Below are positions 55,059-62,787 of a DNA stretch of 64,000 nt, in pieces (within the stretch, counting starts at the first letter, position 1; every line of letters begins with the position of its first letter). Position numbers and translations under genes: made by a program. The stretch comes from Bradyrhizobium sp. CCGB01 (GTDB lineage: Bacteria; Pseudomonadota; Alphaproteobacteria; Rhizobiales; Xanthobacteraceae), in the NCBI RefSeq assembly GCF_024199795.1, contig NZ_JANADK010000001.1, positions 4,836,001-4,900,000 of the forward strand, given 5' to 3'. The notes below the pieces were generated by a model. That model ran no database searches. It was not told the DNA's origin and was given only the letters and a program-made list of their open reading frames with translations.

Positions 55059-55952
55059 GTGGATACCGAGCTCGCGCGTACATTCCTGACGGTGGTTGCG
55101 ACCGGCAATTTCATCACGGCCGCCGAGCGGTTGCATGTCAGCCAGTCCACCGTCAGTACGCGGATCCACAGTCTCGAAGAGCTGCTCGGCTGCACGCTGT
55201 TCGTGCGCAACAAGGCTGGCGCTGCGCTGACGGCGGCCGGACGTCAGTTTCAGCGTCACGCCTCGACGCTTGTTCGCACCGTCGAGCAGGCCCGGCACGA
55301 CGTCGGCATTCCCAGGGGATTTAGCGGCGCGCTCGTGGTCGGCGGCCGCATCGGCCTGTGGGAGGAATTTCTGCTGCTCTGGGTGCCGCGCATGCAGGAG
55401 GCCAACCCGCAGATCTCCATCCGCGCCGAGAGCGCGCTCGAGCCGGAGCTGATGCAGGGACTGGTCGAAGGCCGCATCGACATCGGCGTGATGTACACGC
55501 CGCAAAGCCGTCCGGGCCTCAAGGTCGAATTGCTGATCGAGGAGCAGCTTGTCCTGGTCTCGACCAACCCGAAGAGCGATCCGGAGCCGCAGGACGGCTA
55601 CGTCTATGTCGATTGGGGGCCGGAATTCTACGCCCGCCACAGCGCCGTCTTTCCGAATTTCGCGGGGCCAGCGCTATCAGCCAATATCGGCTGGCTCGGG
55701 CTTCAGCACGTGCTGGCCAATGGCGGCTCCGGCTATTTCGCGCAGCGGATCGTCGAGCCGCTGCTGAGGGCGCGGCGACTGCACCTGGTCGAGGGCGCGC
55801 CAAAATTCTCGATGCCGGCCTATGTCGTCTATTCGGTGGACCAGCCTGACGATCACGTGCAGGGCGCGATCGCGATCATGCGCGACCTCGCCGCCGGGCA
55901 GACGAGGCGCGTGACGGAACCGCCGCCGCGCAGCGCGCGCAAGCGCCGTTGA
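55059..55952 (+). CDS. LysR family transcriptional regulator
   Basis: A 297-residue regulator with a GTG start after GAGGGGC. The winged helix-turn-helix lies at residues 4-60 (LARTFLTVVATGNFITAAERLHVSQSTVSTR shown only as a region, with the core AERLHVSQSTVS). The effector-binding domain spans about 90-290 (GALVVGGRIGLWEEFLLLW). It follows the RND operon by 71 bases on the same strand and is convergent with a small-protein gene. Its target is not evident; the divergent partner usual for LysR regulators is absent. Confidence 0.92.
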   Translation: MDTELARTFLTVVATGNFITAAERLHVSQSTVSTRIHSLEELLGCTLFVRNKAGAALTAAGRQFQRHASTLVRTVEQARHDVGIPRGFSGALVVGGRIGLWEEFLLLWVPRMQEANPQISIRAESALEPELMQGLVEGRIDIGVMYTPQSRPGLKVELLIEEQLVLVSTNPKSDPEPQDGYVYVDWGPEFYARHSAVFPNFAGPALSANIGWLGLQHVLANGGSGYFAQRIVEPLLRARRLHLVEGAPKFSMPAYVVYSVDQPDDHVQGAIAIMRDLAAGQTRRVTEPPPRSARKRR

Positions 55953-55967
55953 CGGCCGGTCTACCAG

Positions 55968-56177
55968 CTACCCGCGCCTGTGCAGTCGGGTCTCGGCGAC
56001 GGCCGTCACTGCGCCGATCGCCAGCATGGCGATAATGACGTCCGCGGTCGCGCCGAAGCCGAAGGCGAGAACCGCAGCGGCGATCACCGCGGCCAGCATG
56101 GAGACGGTAAGGCCTTCGTCAGCGATCAGCTGTCGCGCGCTCCCGAGGAGCGTTGTGCGCTTGTTCGCAGGGAGCAT
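55968..56177 (-). CDS. Small two-helix protein at the end of the OxlT-like operon
   Basis: A 69-residue protein with a polar N-terminus and two hydrophobic segments (VSMLAAVIAAAVLAFGFGATA and VIIAMLAIGAVTAVAE). The end is basic (TRLHRRG). It starts 10 bases after the small-subunit gene and no family is recognised. It is probably the last gene of the MFS operon. Confidence 0.6.
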   Translation of the reverse strand: MLPANKRTTLLGSARQLIADEGLTVSMLAAVIAAAVLAFGFGATADVIIAMLAIGAVTAVAETRLHRRG

Positions 56178-56187
56178 CGCCGCTTGC

Positions 56188-56313
56188 CTACTGAAACAGC
56201 TTCATGGCGTTGAGCAGGGTCTGGATCACGCCCGCGAGCAGGGGAATGCCCGCAAAGCTCCAGGCCAGCGCCAATTGTAGCGGCGTGGTCTTCGCCGTCT
56301 GAACGGTCTGCAT
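56188..56313 (-). CDS. MFS transporter small subunit-like protein
   Basis: A 41-residue protein, MQTVQTAKTTPLQLALAWSF then AGIPLLAGVIQTLLNAMKLFQ. The pattern T-TPLQL-LAW-F-G-PL-AGV-QT--NA-KLF is that of a tiny protein repeatedly found beside oxalate/formate-type MFS carriers and annotated as MFS transporter small subunit (from memory). It has one hydrophobic helix. It begins 4 bases after the stop of the 51-residue gene with a GGGAGCC site. It may stabilise or regulate the carrier. Confidence 0.72.
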   Translation of the reverse strand: MQTVQTAKTTPLQLALAWSFAGIPLLAGVIQTLLNAMKLFQ

Positions 56314-56317
56314 GATG

Positions 56318-56473
56318 TCAGGCTCCCGAGGGATTGTTGCTTGCCGCAGCCACAGCCGCGATCTCGCTGGCGCGATGCTGCGGCTTGATCGCCGTCATGA
56401 TCTGGGACAGCCGATGGGCGACCCAGCTCAACCACAGTTGGGAGATTGCTTTGCTTCGCGTCGTGGTGGTCAT
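56318..56473 (-). CDS. Small soluble protein between MFS and its small subunit
   Basis: A 51-residue protein starting MTTTTRSKAISQLWLSWVAH, with an amphipathic tryptophan-containing N-terminal half and an alanine-rich end. It is preceded by an almost perfect AAGGAGG site, which argues for real translation. It lies 27 bases after the MFS stop and 4 bases before the 41-residue gene. No family was recognised. Confidence 0.62.
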   Translation of the reverse strand: MTTTTRSKAISQLWLSWVAHRLSQIMTAIKPQHRASEIAAVAAASNNPSGA

Positions 56474-56500
56474 GATCGCCTCCTTGTGTTCGTCCGAACG

Positions 56501-57922
56501 TCAGGCAGCACGCGCCGGCTCGAGACCTGAATTGTCCTCGTCCTGCATGTGATGACGTTTGTCGACGGCACGGACGCAGAGGTTGGCGAGGAAGCCGACC
56601 ACGAGCAGTCCGGCCATGATGTACATGGTGGTGTTGTAGGCCTGCGCCTTCGGCACGCCGTGCGTGACGTTGTATTCCCTGATGTAGTTGATCAGCACGG
56701 GACCGGCGATGCCGGCCATCGACCACGCCGTGAGCAGGATGCCGTGGATCGCGCCGACATAGCGGGTGCCGAACATGTCGCGCAGATAGGCCGGCACGGT
56801 GGAGAAGCCGCCGCCATACATGCTGACGATGATCAGGAAGCACAGCACGAAGAGCACGACATTACCGTTCGCGCCGGCGTAAGGCACCGTCACGTAAAGC
56901 GCGATGCCGAGCACCATGTAGACGAAATAGGTGTTCTTGCGTCCGATGAAGTCGGACAGCGAAGCCCAGCTGAAGCGTCCACCCATGTTGAACAGGCTCA
57001 TCAGGCCGACGAGACCGGCGGCCGCGATCGCGGTGATGTGGCCGGGGAACATCTCCTGGCTCATCGCCGAAGCCTGGCCGAGCACGCCGATGCCGGCGGT
57101 GGTGTTGCAGAACAGCACGATCCAGATCAGCCAGAACTGCGGCGTCTTGATCGCCTGATAGACGAACACGTCGTTCTTCGTCATCAGCTTGGTGGCCGTT
57201 GCCGGCGCCACATAGCCCTCCGGCTTCCAGCCCGGCGCCGGCACGCGGACGATGGCCGAGCCCACCATCATGAAGACGAAATAGACACAGCCCAGCGTGA
57301 TGAAGGCGCCGAGCACTCCGACATCGCTCGTGCCTGCAAATTTGCTCATCAGCCAGACGGAGAAGGGGGAGGCGATCAGCGCACCGCCGCCAAAGCCCAT
57401 GATGGCCATGCCGGTCGCCATGCCCGGCCGGTCGGGAAACCATTTCATCAGCGTCGAGACCGGCGAGATATAGCCGATGCCGAGCGCGCAGCCGCCGATC
57501 ACGCCGTAGCCGAGATAGATGATCCAGAGATTGTGCAGGTAAACGCCGAGCGCCGAGATCAGGAACGCGCTCGCCCAGGCGATGCCGGCGGTGAACATCG
57601 CCTTGCGCGGGCCGCCTTCCTCGACCCAGCGTCCGAACACCGCGGCCGACAGGCCCAGGAAGACCATTGCGATCGAGAAGATCCAGCCGAGCTCGGTGAG
57701 CTTCCAGTCGCCGGGCGCCGATTGCGTGATGCCGATCAGCTTGGTCATCGGCAGGTTGAAGACGCTGAAGGCGTAGGCCTGTCCGATGCACAGATGGACG
57801 CAGAGCGCCGCGGGCGGCACCATCCATCGGCTGTAGCCTGGCCTTGCGATCGTGTGCTCGCGATCGAGGAAGGGCAGCAGCGAACGTGCAGGCAGTCCCG
57901 ATGCGTCGAGCGTCGTCGTCAT
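56501..57922 (-). CDS. MFS transporter, oxalate/formate antiporter-like
   Basis: A 473-residue, 12-helix carrier of the OxlT/monocarboxylate subgroup. Seen are YSRWMVPPAALCVHLCIGQAYAFSVFNLP split at helix 1 (key core CIGQAYAFSVFN), the loop motif GRWVEEGGPRKA, KWFPDRPGMATGMAIMGFGG (helix 5 region), and GRFSWASLSDFIGRKNTYF in the second half. The start MTTTLDASG at 57922 follows GGGGAGGATTGGG and is preferred over an ATG at 57946. The substrate may be oxalate, formate or another small organic anion. Three small genes follow on the same strand. Confidence 0.9.
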   Translation of the reverse strand: MTTTLDASGLPARSLLPFLDREHTIARPGYSRWMVPPAALCVHLCIGQAYAFSVFNLPMTKLIGITQSAPGDWKLTELGWIFSIAMVFLGLSAAVFGRWVEEGGPRKAMFTAGIAWASAFLISALGVYLHNLWIIYLGYGVIGGCALGIGYISPVSTLMKWFPDRPGMATGMAIMGFGGGALIASPFSVWLMSKFAGTSDVGVLGAFITLGCVYFVFMMVGSAIVRVPAPGWKPEGYVAPATATKLMTKNDVFVYQAIKTPQFWLIWIVLFCNTTAGIGVLGQASAMSQEMFPGHITAIAAAGLVGLMSLFNMGGRFSWASLSDFIGRKNTYFVYMVLGIALYVTVPYAGANGNVVLFVLCFLIIVSMYGGGFSTVPAYLRDMFGTRYVGAIHGILLTAWSMAGIAGPVLINYIREYNVTHGVPKAQAYNTTMYIMAGLLVVGFLANLCVRAVDKRHHMQDEDNSGLEPARAA

Positions 57923-58034
57923 CCCAATCCTCCCCAGCATCGCCATTTTGGCGGCGGCCTTTTCGGGCAGCCGGCGATCGCGCGTAATCAGGCTACGCAG
58001 GAGAACGGTTTTGACAAACGAATAATATGAGTTG

Positions 58035-58051
58035 TTACAATCGGATTGTTA
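58035..58051. promoter_or_regulatory. Near-palindrome in the MFS promoter region
   Basis: TTACAATCGGATTGTTA reads almost the same on both strands: apart from the unpaired centre only the T/A pair at positions 2 and 16 fails. It is 113 bases upstream of the MFS ATG. On the minus strand a TATTAT-like -10 lies near 58026-58021. It is a plausible operator. Confidence 0.45.
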
Positions 58052-58153
58052 GATATTAGAAAAAACAGAAATCGGTGCGCGTGTTTCTCGATCGGCGAAG
58101 GGACCGAGCGACTCGCGCCGCCCGGGCCCGCTCTCGCGAACGACCTTGACGGT

Positions 58154-59125
58154 CTACAACGTCATCTGCATCGGTTCGGGATAGTAATGGAAACCCTCAC
58201 CGGCCTTGGCGACATGGCCGTAGCCCGGCCAGGCGAAGTGATAGGACATCACCGGCGTCTTGTTGGCCGCAAGCATCGTGAGCAGTTTCACGCGCGACTC
58301 GGCCGCCTGTTTCGGGTCGGTGTCGTAGGAGAATTCCATCCGCGGCCGTTCCAGCAGCAGCACGGAATGGTGCGAGAGGTCGCCGAGGAAGGCAAAGGAT
58401 TTGCCAGCCGACGAGACCAGGAAGATGGTGTGGCCGACGGTATGACCGGGCGCTGCGATCGCCTGCACGCCGGGCAGGAATTCCTGGCCGTCCTTGAAGA
58501 ACACGATGCGGTCGCGGACCGGCAGCAGGTTCTTGCGGGCGTGAACCACGAAATCCTTGGCGGCGCTGCCGAGCTTGCCTTCATCGGTCCAGAAGTCGAA
58601 ATCGGTCTGGGAGATGTAGATCTGCGCGTTCGGAAACAGCGGCTTGCCGCCGTCGTCCACGATGCCCCCGATGTGGTCGATATGGGCATGCGAGCAGACC
58701 ACGGCATCGATGTCCGCCGGCTTGATGCCGGCCTCGGTCATGCTCTTCTGCTGCCGGCCGGTTGTCGCGCCGAACATCTTGGAGCTGCCCATGCCGGTAT
58801 CGAACAGGATGAGCTTGTCGCCCGTATTCACGATCGGCGAGTTCTGCTCGAGCACGACATTGTCCGGCGACAGGAAATTGTCGGCGAGCATCTTCTTCAC
58901 GTCTTCCTTGGGGACGCCGGTGAAAGTGCCGGAGGGATCGCCGAGCGGCAGCGGTCCGTCGGACACGATGGTGACTTCGGCGTCGCCGAGAACGAAGCGG
59001 TGCCAGTAGGGGGTCTGGGTACCAAGCTTGGGAGCGCGCGCCATCGCGCTGCTGCCGAGCATTGCGCTGGCGCCAAGGCCTGCGCCAAGTGTGAGCAGGG
59101 ATCGACGTGAGACATTGAGTGTCAT
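58154..59125 (-). CDS. Tat-exported MBL-fold metallo-hydrolase
   Basis: A 323-residue metallo-beta-lactamase-fold protein with a twin-arginine signal (SRRSLLTLGAGLGASAML). The zinc motif is SHAHIDHIGG, with further ligands in APGHTVGH, LGDLSHHSV and SYHFAWPGYGH. It is paralogous to the protein at 33931-34932: both share the block IVNTG-KL-L-DTG and the spacing of the metal motifs. The start at 59125 follows GTGGAGGAAACG. Function is probably that of a periplasmic lactonase or hydrolase. Confidence 0.9.
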   Translation of the reverse strand: MTLNVSRRSLLTLGAGLGASAMLGSSAMARAPKLGTQTPYWHRFVLGDAEVTIVSDGPLPLGDPSGTFTGVPKEDVKKMLADNFLSPDNVVLEQNSPIVNTGDKLILFDTGMGSSKMFGATTGRQQKSMTEAGIKPADIDAVVCSHAHIDHIGGIVDDGGKPLFPNAQIYISQTDFDFWTDEGKLGSAAKDFVVHARKNLLPVRDRIVFFKDGQEFLPGVQAIAAPGHTVGHTIFLVSSAGKSFAFLGDLSHHSVLLLERPRMEFSYDTDPKQAAESRVKLLTMLAANKTPVMSYHFAWPGYGHVAKAGEGFHYYPEPMQMTL

Positions 59126-59294
59126 TCGTTTCCTCCACTTTTTCTTTTTTGGTTGCGCGATCGTGTCGCGCGTCATGGTCGGCCCGAGGCCAGCAACGGG
59201 ATGCTGGGGGCGCTGCGGCAATGCAATCAATGATTGTGTCGCGATTGTGTCTGCTGGGCGCGCGATGCGGCAGGACGGCACGAATCTTTTTAAC

Positions 59295-59777
59295 TCACGA
59301 TGGCGCGCGCGTACCCAGGCGTTCGACGAAGCGTATCAGGTAGCCGTCCGGATCCTGGACCAGGAATTCACGCTGGCCGCACTCAAGGTCGCCGACCCGG
59401 TACCAGGCTTCGTTCGGCTGCTCGTAGAGCGGCCATTTCGCATGGCCGAGGGCGTTCAGCATGGGATCGATGCGGTCGACGACCATCTGGAAGTTGACGC
59501 CGCGTCCGAACGGACGCTGCATCTCGGCCGTCTCCCAGCGGCCGTTCAATTCGCAGAGCATGACCTGCAGACGCCCCCTGACGAGATACGCAAATCGCGC
59601 ATCGGGGCGGTCATACGCGACCTCGAAGCCGAGCACGTCGCGCCAGAACGACAGGCTGGCTTGAATGCTGGAAACGCCGAGTTCGGGAACGAGATCGGCA
59701 AAGCCGCCTTGCGGCGCGCTTCCGGTGCTGTCGGAGGTCGCCCGCGCGACAGGGTCTGAGGGCAGCGGTTTGTTCAT
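59295..59777 (-). CDS. VOC superfamily (glyoxalase/bleomycin resistance) protein
   Basis: A 160-residue protein. The VOC fold is indicated by VPELGVSSIQASLSFWRDVLGFEVAY and the metal-type ending ECGQREFLVQDPDGYLIRFVERLG. The Q-R-E-F-L-V-Q-D-P-D-G-Y motif is typical of bleomycin-resistance-like members, whose substrates vary widely. It is on the same strand as the GntR gene and the MBL gene but separated by gaps, so it may be expressed alone. Confidence 0.88.
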   Translation of the reverse strand: MNKPLPSDPVARATSDSTGSAPQGGFADLVPELGVSSIQASLSFWRDVLGFEVAYDRPDARFAYLVRGRLQVMLCELNGRWETAEMQRPFGRGVNFQMVVDRIDPMLNALGHAKWPLYEQPNEAWYRVGDLECGQREFLVQDPDGYLIRFVERLGTRAPS

Positions 59778-59885
59778 TGCGGCCTCGTGATCTTATCATC
59801 GATCTTCGAGGCCGTTATTGCAGCGAAGCGGCGCGAAGGCCAGAAGCGGCATGGGTCGAACGCATGCGCGCCGGGCAATCGCCTC

Positions 59886-60551
59886 TCAGGCGATCCGTAG
59901 CGCGAGGTCGTGTCCTTCCGTTTCGGCAAAGCCCGCCTGCAGGACCTCTTCGCGCTTGTGGCGGAGATGCGCACGCAGGATGTGGGAGAGGCCGGCGCCG
60001 TCGCGCCGCTGGAGCGCGTTCAGGATCGCCTCGTGCTCCTTCACGGCGAGCGCCCAGCGCTGCGGCGTCATCGGCGTGACATAGCGCGCGCGGCGGATGC
60101 GCGCGGTCACGGAGGCGTAGAGCCCGGCCAGCGCGGGGTTTCCGGCGGCGGTGACGATGGCTTCGTGGATGGCGCGGTTGCCGCGGTAGTACTGGATCAG
60201 GTCGCCCTCGCGATAATGCTGCACCATGTCCGCATGCGCGGCGGCGATCGCATCGATCTCGGCGTCGGTGATGCGTTCGCAGGCGAGCTCGCCGGCGAGC
60301 GCCTCGAGACCCTGGCAGACCTCGAACAGGTCGCGCATGTCCTTGTCGGTCAGTTTTGCCGCGCGTGAGCCGCGATGAGGCAGGAGCTGCACCAGCCCCT
60401 CGGCGGCGAGCACCTTGAGCGCCTCGCGCAGCGGCGTGCGCGAGATCTGGAGCCGATCGCACAGCTCGCGCTCGGGAATTCGCGCGCCCGGCGGGATTTC
60501 GCCGTCGAGCAGGATGGTGCGGATGCGGCCGACGACCTCCTCATGAAGCAT
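59886..60551 (-). CDS. GntR family regulator (FadR/FCD type)
   Basis: A 221-residue repressor. The winged helix-turn-helix domain lies at residues 5-70, with PERELCDRLQISRTPLREAL as recognition region. The FCD ligand domain (about 80-215) has the metal ligand residues in FEVCQGLEALAGE and HEAIVTAAGNPAL. The start at 60551 (MLHEEVVGRI) was chosen over an upstream start at 60635 that would read through the operator region. It is divergent from the crotonase-CoA-transferase-TTT cluster, its likely target. An organic acid or acyl effector is probable. Confidence 0.92.
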   Translation of the reverse strand: MLHEEVVGRIRTILLDGEIPPGARIPERELCDRLQISRTPLREALKVLAAEGLVQLLPHRGSRAAKLTDKDMRDLFEVCQGLEALAGELACERITDAEIDAIAAAHADMVQHYREGDLIQYYRGNRAIHEAIVTAAGNPALAGLYASVTARIRRARYVTPMTPQRWALAVKEHEAILNALQRRDGAGLSHILRAHLRHKREEVLQAGFAETEGHDLALRIA

Positions 60552-60565
60552 GGGATCAATCTCTA

Positions 60566-60712
60566 TTTTGCATTCAAAAAAGAAGAAATAGGTACATCGA
60601 CGGAAATTATAGCTTGAATATCTGAATTTTTGCATTCAAAAATGCAGAAAACAAGAGGACATGAGGAAATGGACCAGGCCATGGAGGCGGAAGACCTCGT
60701 TTTTGAATGCAA
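60566..60712. promoter_or_regulatory. Three copies of a GntR-like operator
   Basis: TTTTGCATTCAAAAA occurs at 60566-60580 and 60628-60642. The inverted form TTTTTGAATGCAA occurs at 60700-60712, inside the first codons of the crotonase gene. The centres are about 62 and 72 bases apart. The core TTGNATNCAA is palindromic in part (TTGCATTCAA). The first copy lies 15 bases from the GntR ATG, so autoregulation is also plausible. Confidence 0.65.
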
Positions 60713-61463
60713 TGACGGCATCGGGCGGATCACTTTCAACCGCCCGCAGGCCCGCAATGCCTTCACGTTCGCCATGTACGAGCGGCTCGCGGCAATCTGC
60801 GAAGAGGCCAATGGCGATCGTTCCATCAAGGTCCTGGTGCTGCGCGGCGCCGGCGACAAGGCGTTCGCCTCGGGCACCGACATCAACCAGTTCCGCGAAT
60901 TCAAGACGCCGCAGGACGCCATCGACTACGAGAACCGGATCGATCGCGTGCTCACGACGCTGGAGCAGTGCCGGGTGCCGACCATCGCGGCGATCAACGG
61001 GTTCTGCACCGGCGGCGGGGCGGGCATCGCCGCGGCCTGCGATCTGCGCATCGGCACCCAAAGCGCGAAAATCGGATTCCCGATCGCCCGGACGCTCGGC
61101 AATTGCCTGTCGATGTCCAATGTCAGCCGGCTCACCGCGCTCATTGGCGCCGCGCGCGTCAAGGACCTGATCTTCACCGCGCGTCTCATCGATGCGGCGG
61201 AGGCCGCAAGCGTCGGGCTGCTCGGCGAGGTCGTCGAGGATCTTGCGGCGCTTGACCGGCGCGCTGAGGAGGTCGCCCGGCTGCTCGCCGGCCACGCTCC
61301 GCTGACCCTGACCGCGACCAAGCAAGCGATGGCCCGCCTGCAACGGCGGCTGACGCGGGACGAGGGGGAAGACCTCATCCTGATGTGCTACACGAGCCAG
61401 GATTTTCGCGAAGGGCTCGATGCTTTCCTCAACAAGCGCGCGCCGCAATGGCGCGGCCAATAG
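60669..61463 (+). CDS. Enoyl-CoA hydratase/isomerase (crotonase) family protein, atypical active site
   Basis: A 264-residue crotonase-fold protein acting on a CoA thioester. Oxyanion-hole segments are seen at AFASGTDINQF (residue 66 region) and NGFCTGGGAGIA (residues 110-121). The two glutamates that catalyse hydration in enoyl-CoA hydratase are absent: GGGAGIAAA has Gly-119 where glutamate is expected, and IGFPIART has Ile/Ala near 139-140. Another reaction, such as decarboxylation, hydrolysis or ring opening, is therefore more likely. The start at 60669 follows GAGGAAATGG; an upstream ATG at 60630 lies within the operator. It is 9 bases before the CoA-transferase. Confidence 0.85.
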   Translation: MDQAMEAEDLVFECNDGIGRITFNRPQARNAFTFAMYERLAAICEEANGDRSIKVLVLRGAGDKAFASGTDINQFREFKTPQDAIDYENRIDRVLTTLEQCRVPTIAAINGFCTGGGAGIAAACDLRIGTQSAKIGFPIARTLGNCLSMSNVSRLTALIGAARVKDLIFTARLIDAAEAASVGLLGEVVEDLAALDRRAEEVARLLAGHAPLTLTATKQAMARLQRRLTRDEGEDLILMCYTSQDFREGLDAFLNKRAPQWRGQ

Positions 61464-61472
61464 GACGGGCCG

Positions 61473-62732
61473 ATGCAAAGCGATCGTTTCCAATCCAGGT
61501 CCCCCCGCAAGGGTCCGCTCGCCGGCCTCAAGGTCGTCGATCTCACCCACGTCATGGCCGGCCCGACCTGCACCCTGATGCTCGCCGACATGGGCGCCGA
61601 CGTCATCAAGATCGAGAAATCGCCGAACGGCGACGACACCCGTCACTCGGTGCCGCCGAAGATCGGCGAGGAGGCGGCGTCCTTCCTGATGATGAACCGC
61701 AACAAGCGCGGCATCGTGCTGGATCTGAAGACCGACGGCGGCAAACAGGTGCTGCGGCGGCTGATCGCTAACGCCGACGTGCTGGTCGAGAATTTTGCGC
61801 CAGGGGCCATGGAACGCCTGGGCTTCGGCTACGAGGAGCTGCACAAGCAGCACCCAACGCTGATCTACTGCTCGCTGTCGGGCTTCGGCCGGACCGGTCC
61901 CTACAAGCATCGCCGCGGCTTCGATCTGGTCGCGCAGGCCATGAGCGGCATCATGAGTTTTACGGGCGAACGTCCCGATGGTCCGCCGGTCAAGTGCGGT
62001 CCACCGCTGTCCGACATCACCGCCGGCCTGCTCGCGAGCATGGGTATCCTCGCCGCCTATACGCACCGTCTCAAGACCGGCGAGGGGCAGTGGGTCGAGA
62101 CGTCGCTCTATGAGGCGGCGCTGGTGCAGACCTATTGGCAGTCCACCATCGCGCTGGCCGCGGGCACCGCGCCGCGCGCGATGGGCTCGGCCCATCCGCT
62201 CAACGCGCCCTATCAGGCCTTTGAAGCCTCCGACGGCTGGCTCGTGGTCGGCGGCGCCAACAAGAAGCACTGGCTGTTGATGCTGGAAGCGCTCGGCGCG
62301 AGCGAGCTCGCCGCCGATCCGCGCTTCGTCACCGGGGCCGACCGCATGGCGCATCTGAAGGAACTCGAAGCGGTCCTGAGCGAGCGCTTCCGCACCCGGT
62401 CGCGCGCGCACTGGCTCGCGGCGCTGGACGAGAAGGGCGTGCCGTGCGGACCCGTGCACGACATGCTGGAGGCCCTGAGCGATCCGCAGACACTGGCGCG
62501 CGAGATGGTCGTCGAGGTCGAGCATTCCACGCTCGGCGCCGTGAAGACGATCGGGCTTCCCGTCAAGTTTTCGGAGACCCCAGGCAAAGTGCTGTCAGGC
62601 GCGCCGGTCTACGGTGAGCACACCAGCGAGGTGCTGGCCGAGCACGGGTTCGACCAGAAGCAGATCGAAGCGCTCGAGAAAGAAGGCGCGATCGTCCTGG
62701 CATCAGGGAGGCGCGAGGAACGCGTCGCCTGA
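61473..62732 (+). CDS. CaiB/BaiF family CoA transferase
   Basis: A 419-residue class III CoA-transferase that moves CoA between acyl-CoA and a carboxylate. It has the opening LAGLKVVDLTHVMAGPTCT, then GADVIKIEKSPNGDDTR, NRNKRGIVLDLKT, and the catalytic aspartate in KCGPPLSDITAGLL (Asp-181). The length fits the family. In this cluster it most likely activates the carboxylate imported by the adjacent TTT transporter. The substrate cannot be read from sequence. It starts 9 bases after the crotonase gene. Confidence 0.94.
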   Translation: MQSDRFQSRSPRKGPLAGLKVVDLTHVMAGPTCTLMLADMGADVIKIEKSPNGDDTRHSVPPKIGEEAASFLMMNRNKRGIVLDLKTDGGKQVLRRLIANADVLVENFAPGAMERLGFGYEELHKQHPTLIYCSLSGFGRTGPYKHRRGFDLVAQAMSGIMSFTGERPDGPPVKCGPPLSDITAGLLASMGILAAYTHRLKTGEGQWVETSLYEAALVQTYWQSTIALAAGTAPRAMGSAHPLNAPYQAFEASDGWLVVGGANKKHWLLMLEALGASELAADPRFVTGADRMAHLKELEAVLSERFRTRSRAHWLAALDEKGVPCGPVHDMLEALSDPQTLAREMVVEVEHSTLGAVKTIGLPVKFSETPGKVLSGAPVYGEHTSEVLAEHGFDQKQIEALEKEGAIVLASGRREERVA

Positions 62733-62787
62733 CCGGACGTCGATACGACCAACAAGAACAACAGAACAAGATCATCTGGAGGAAATC

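Noticed and set aside
56549..58030. 493-codon plus-strand frame
   Set aside because: Antisense to the OxlT-like carrier; Asp/His/Arg-rich translation typical of a shadow frame.
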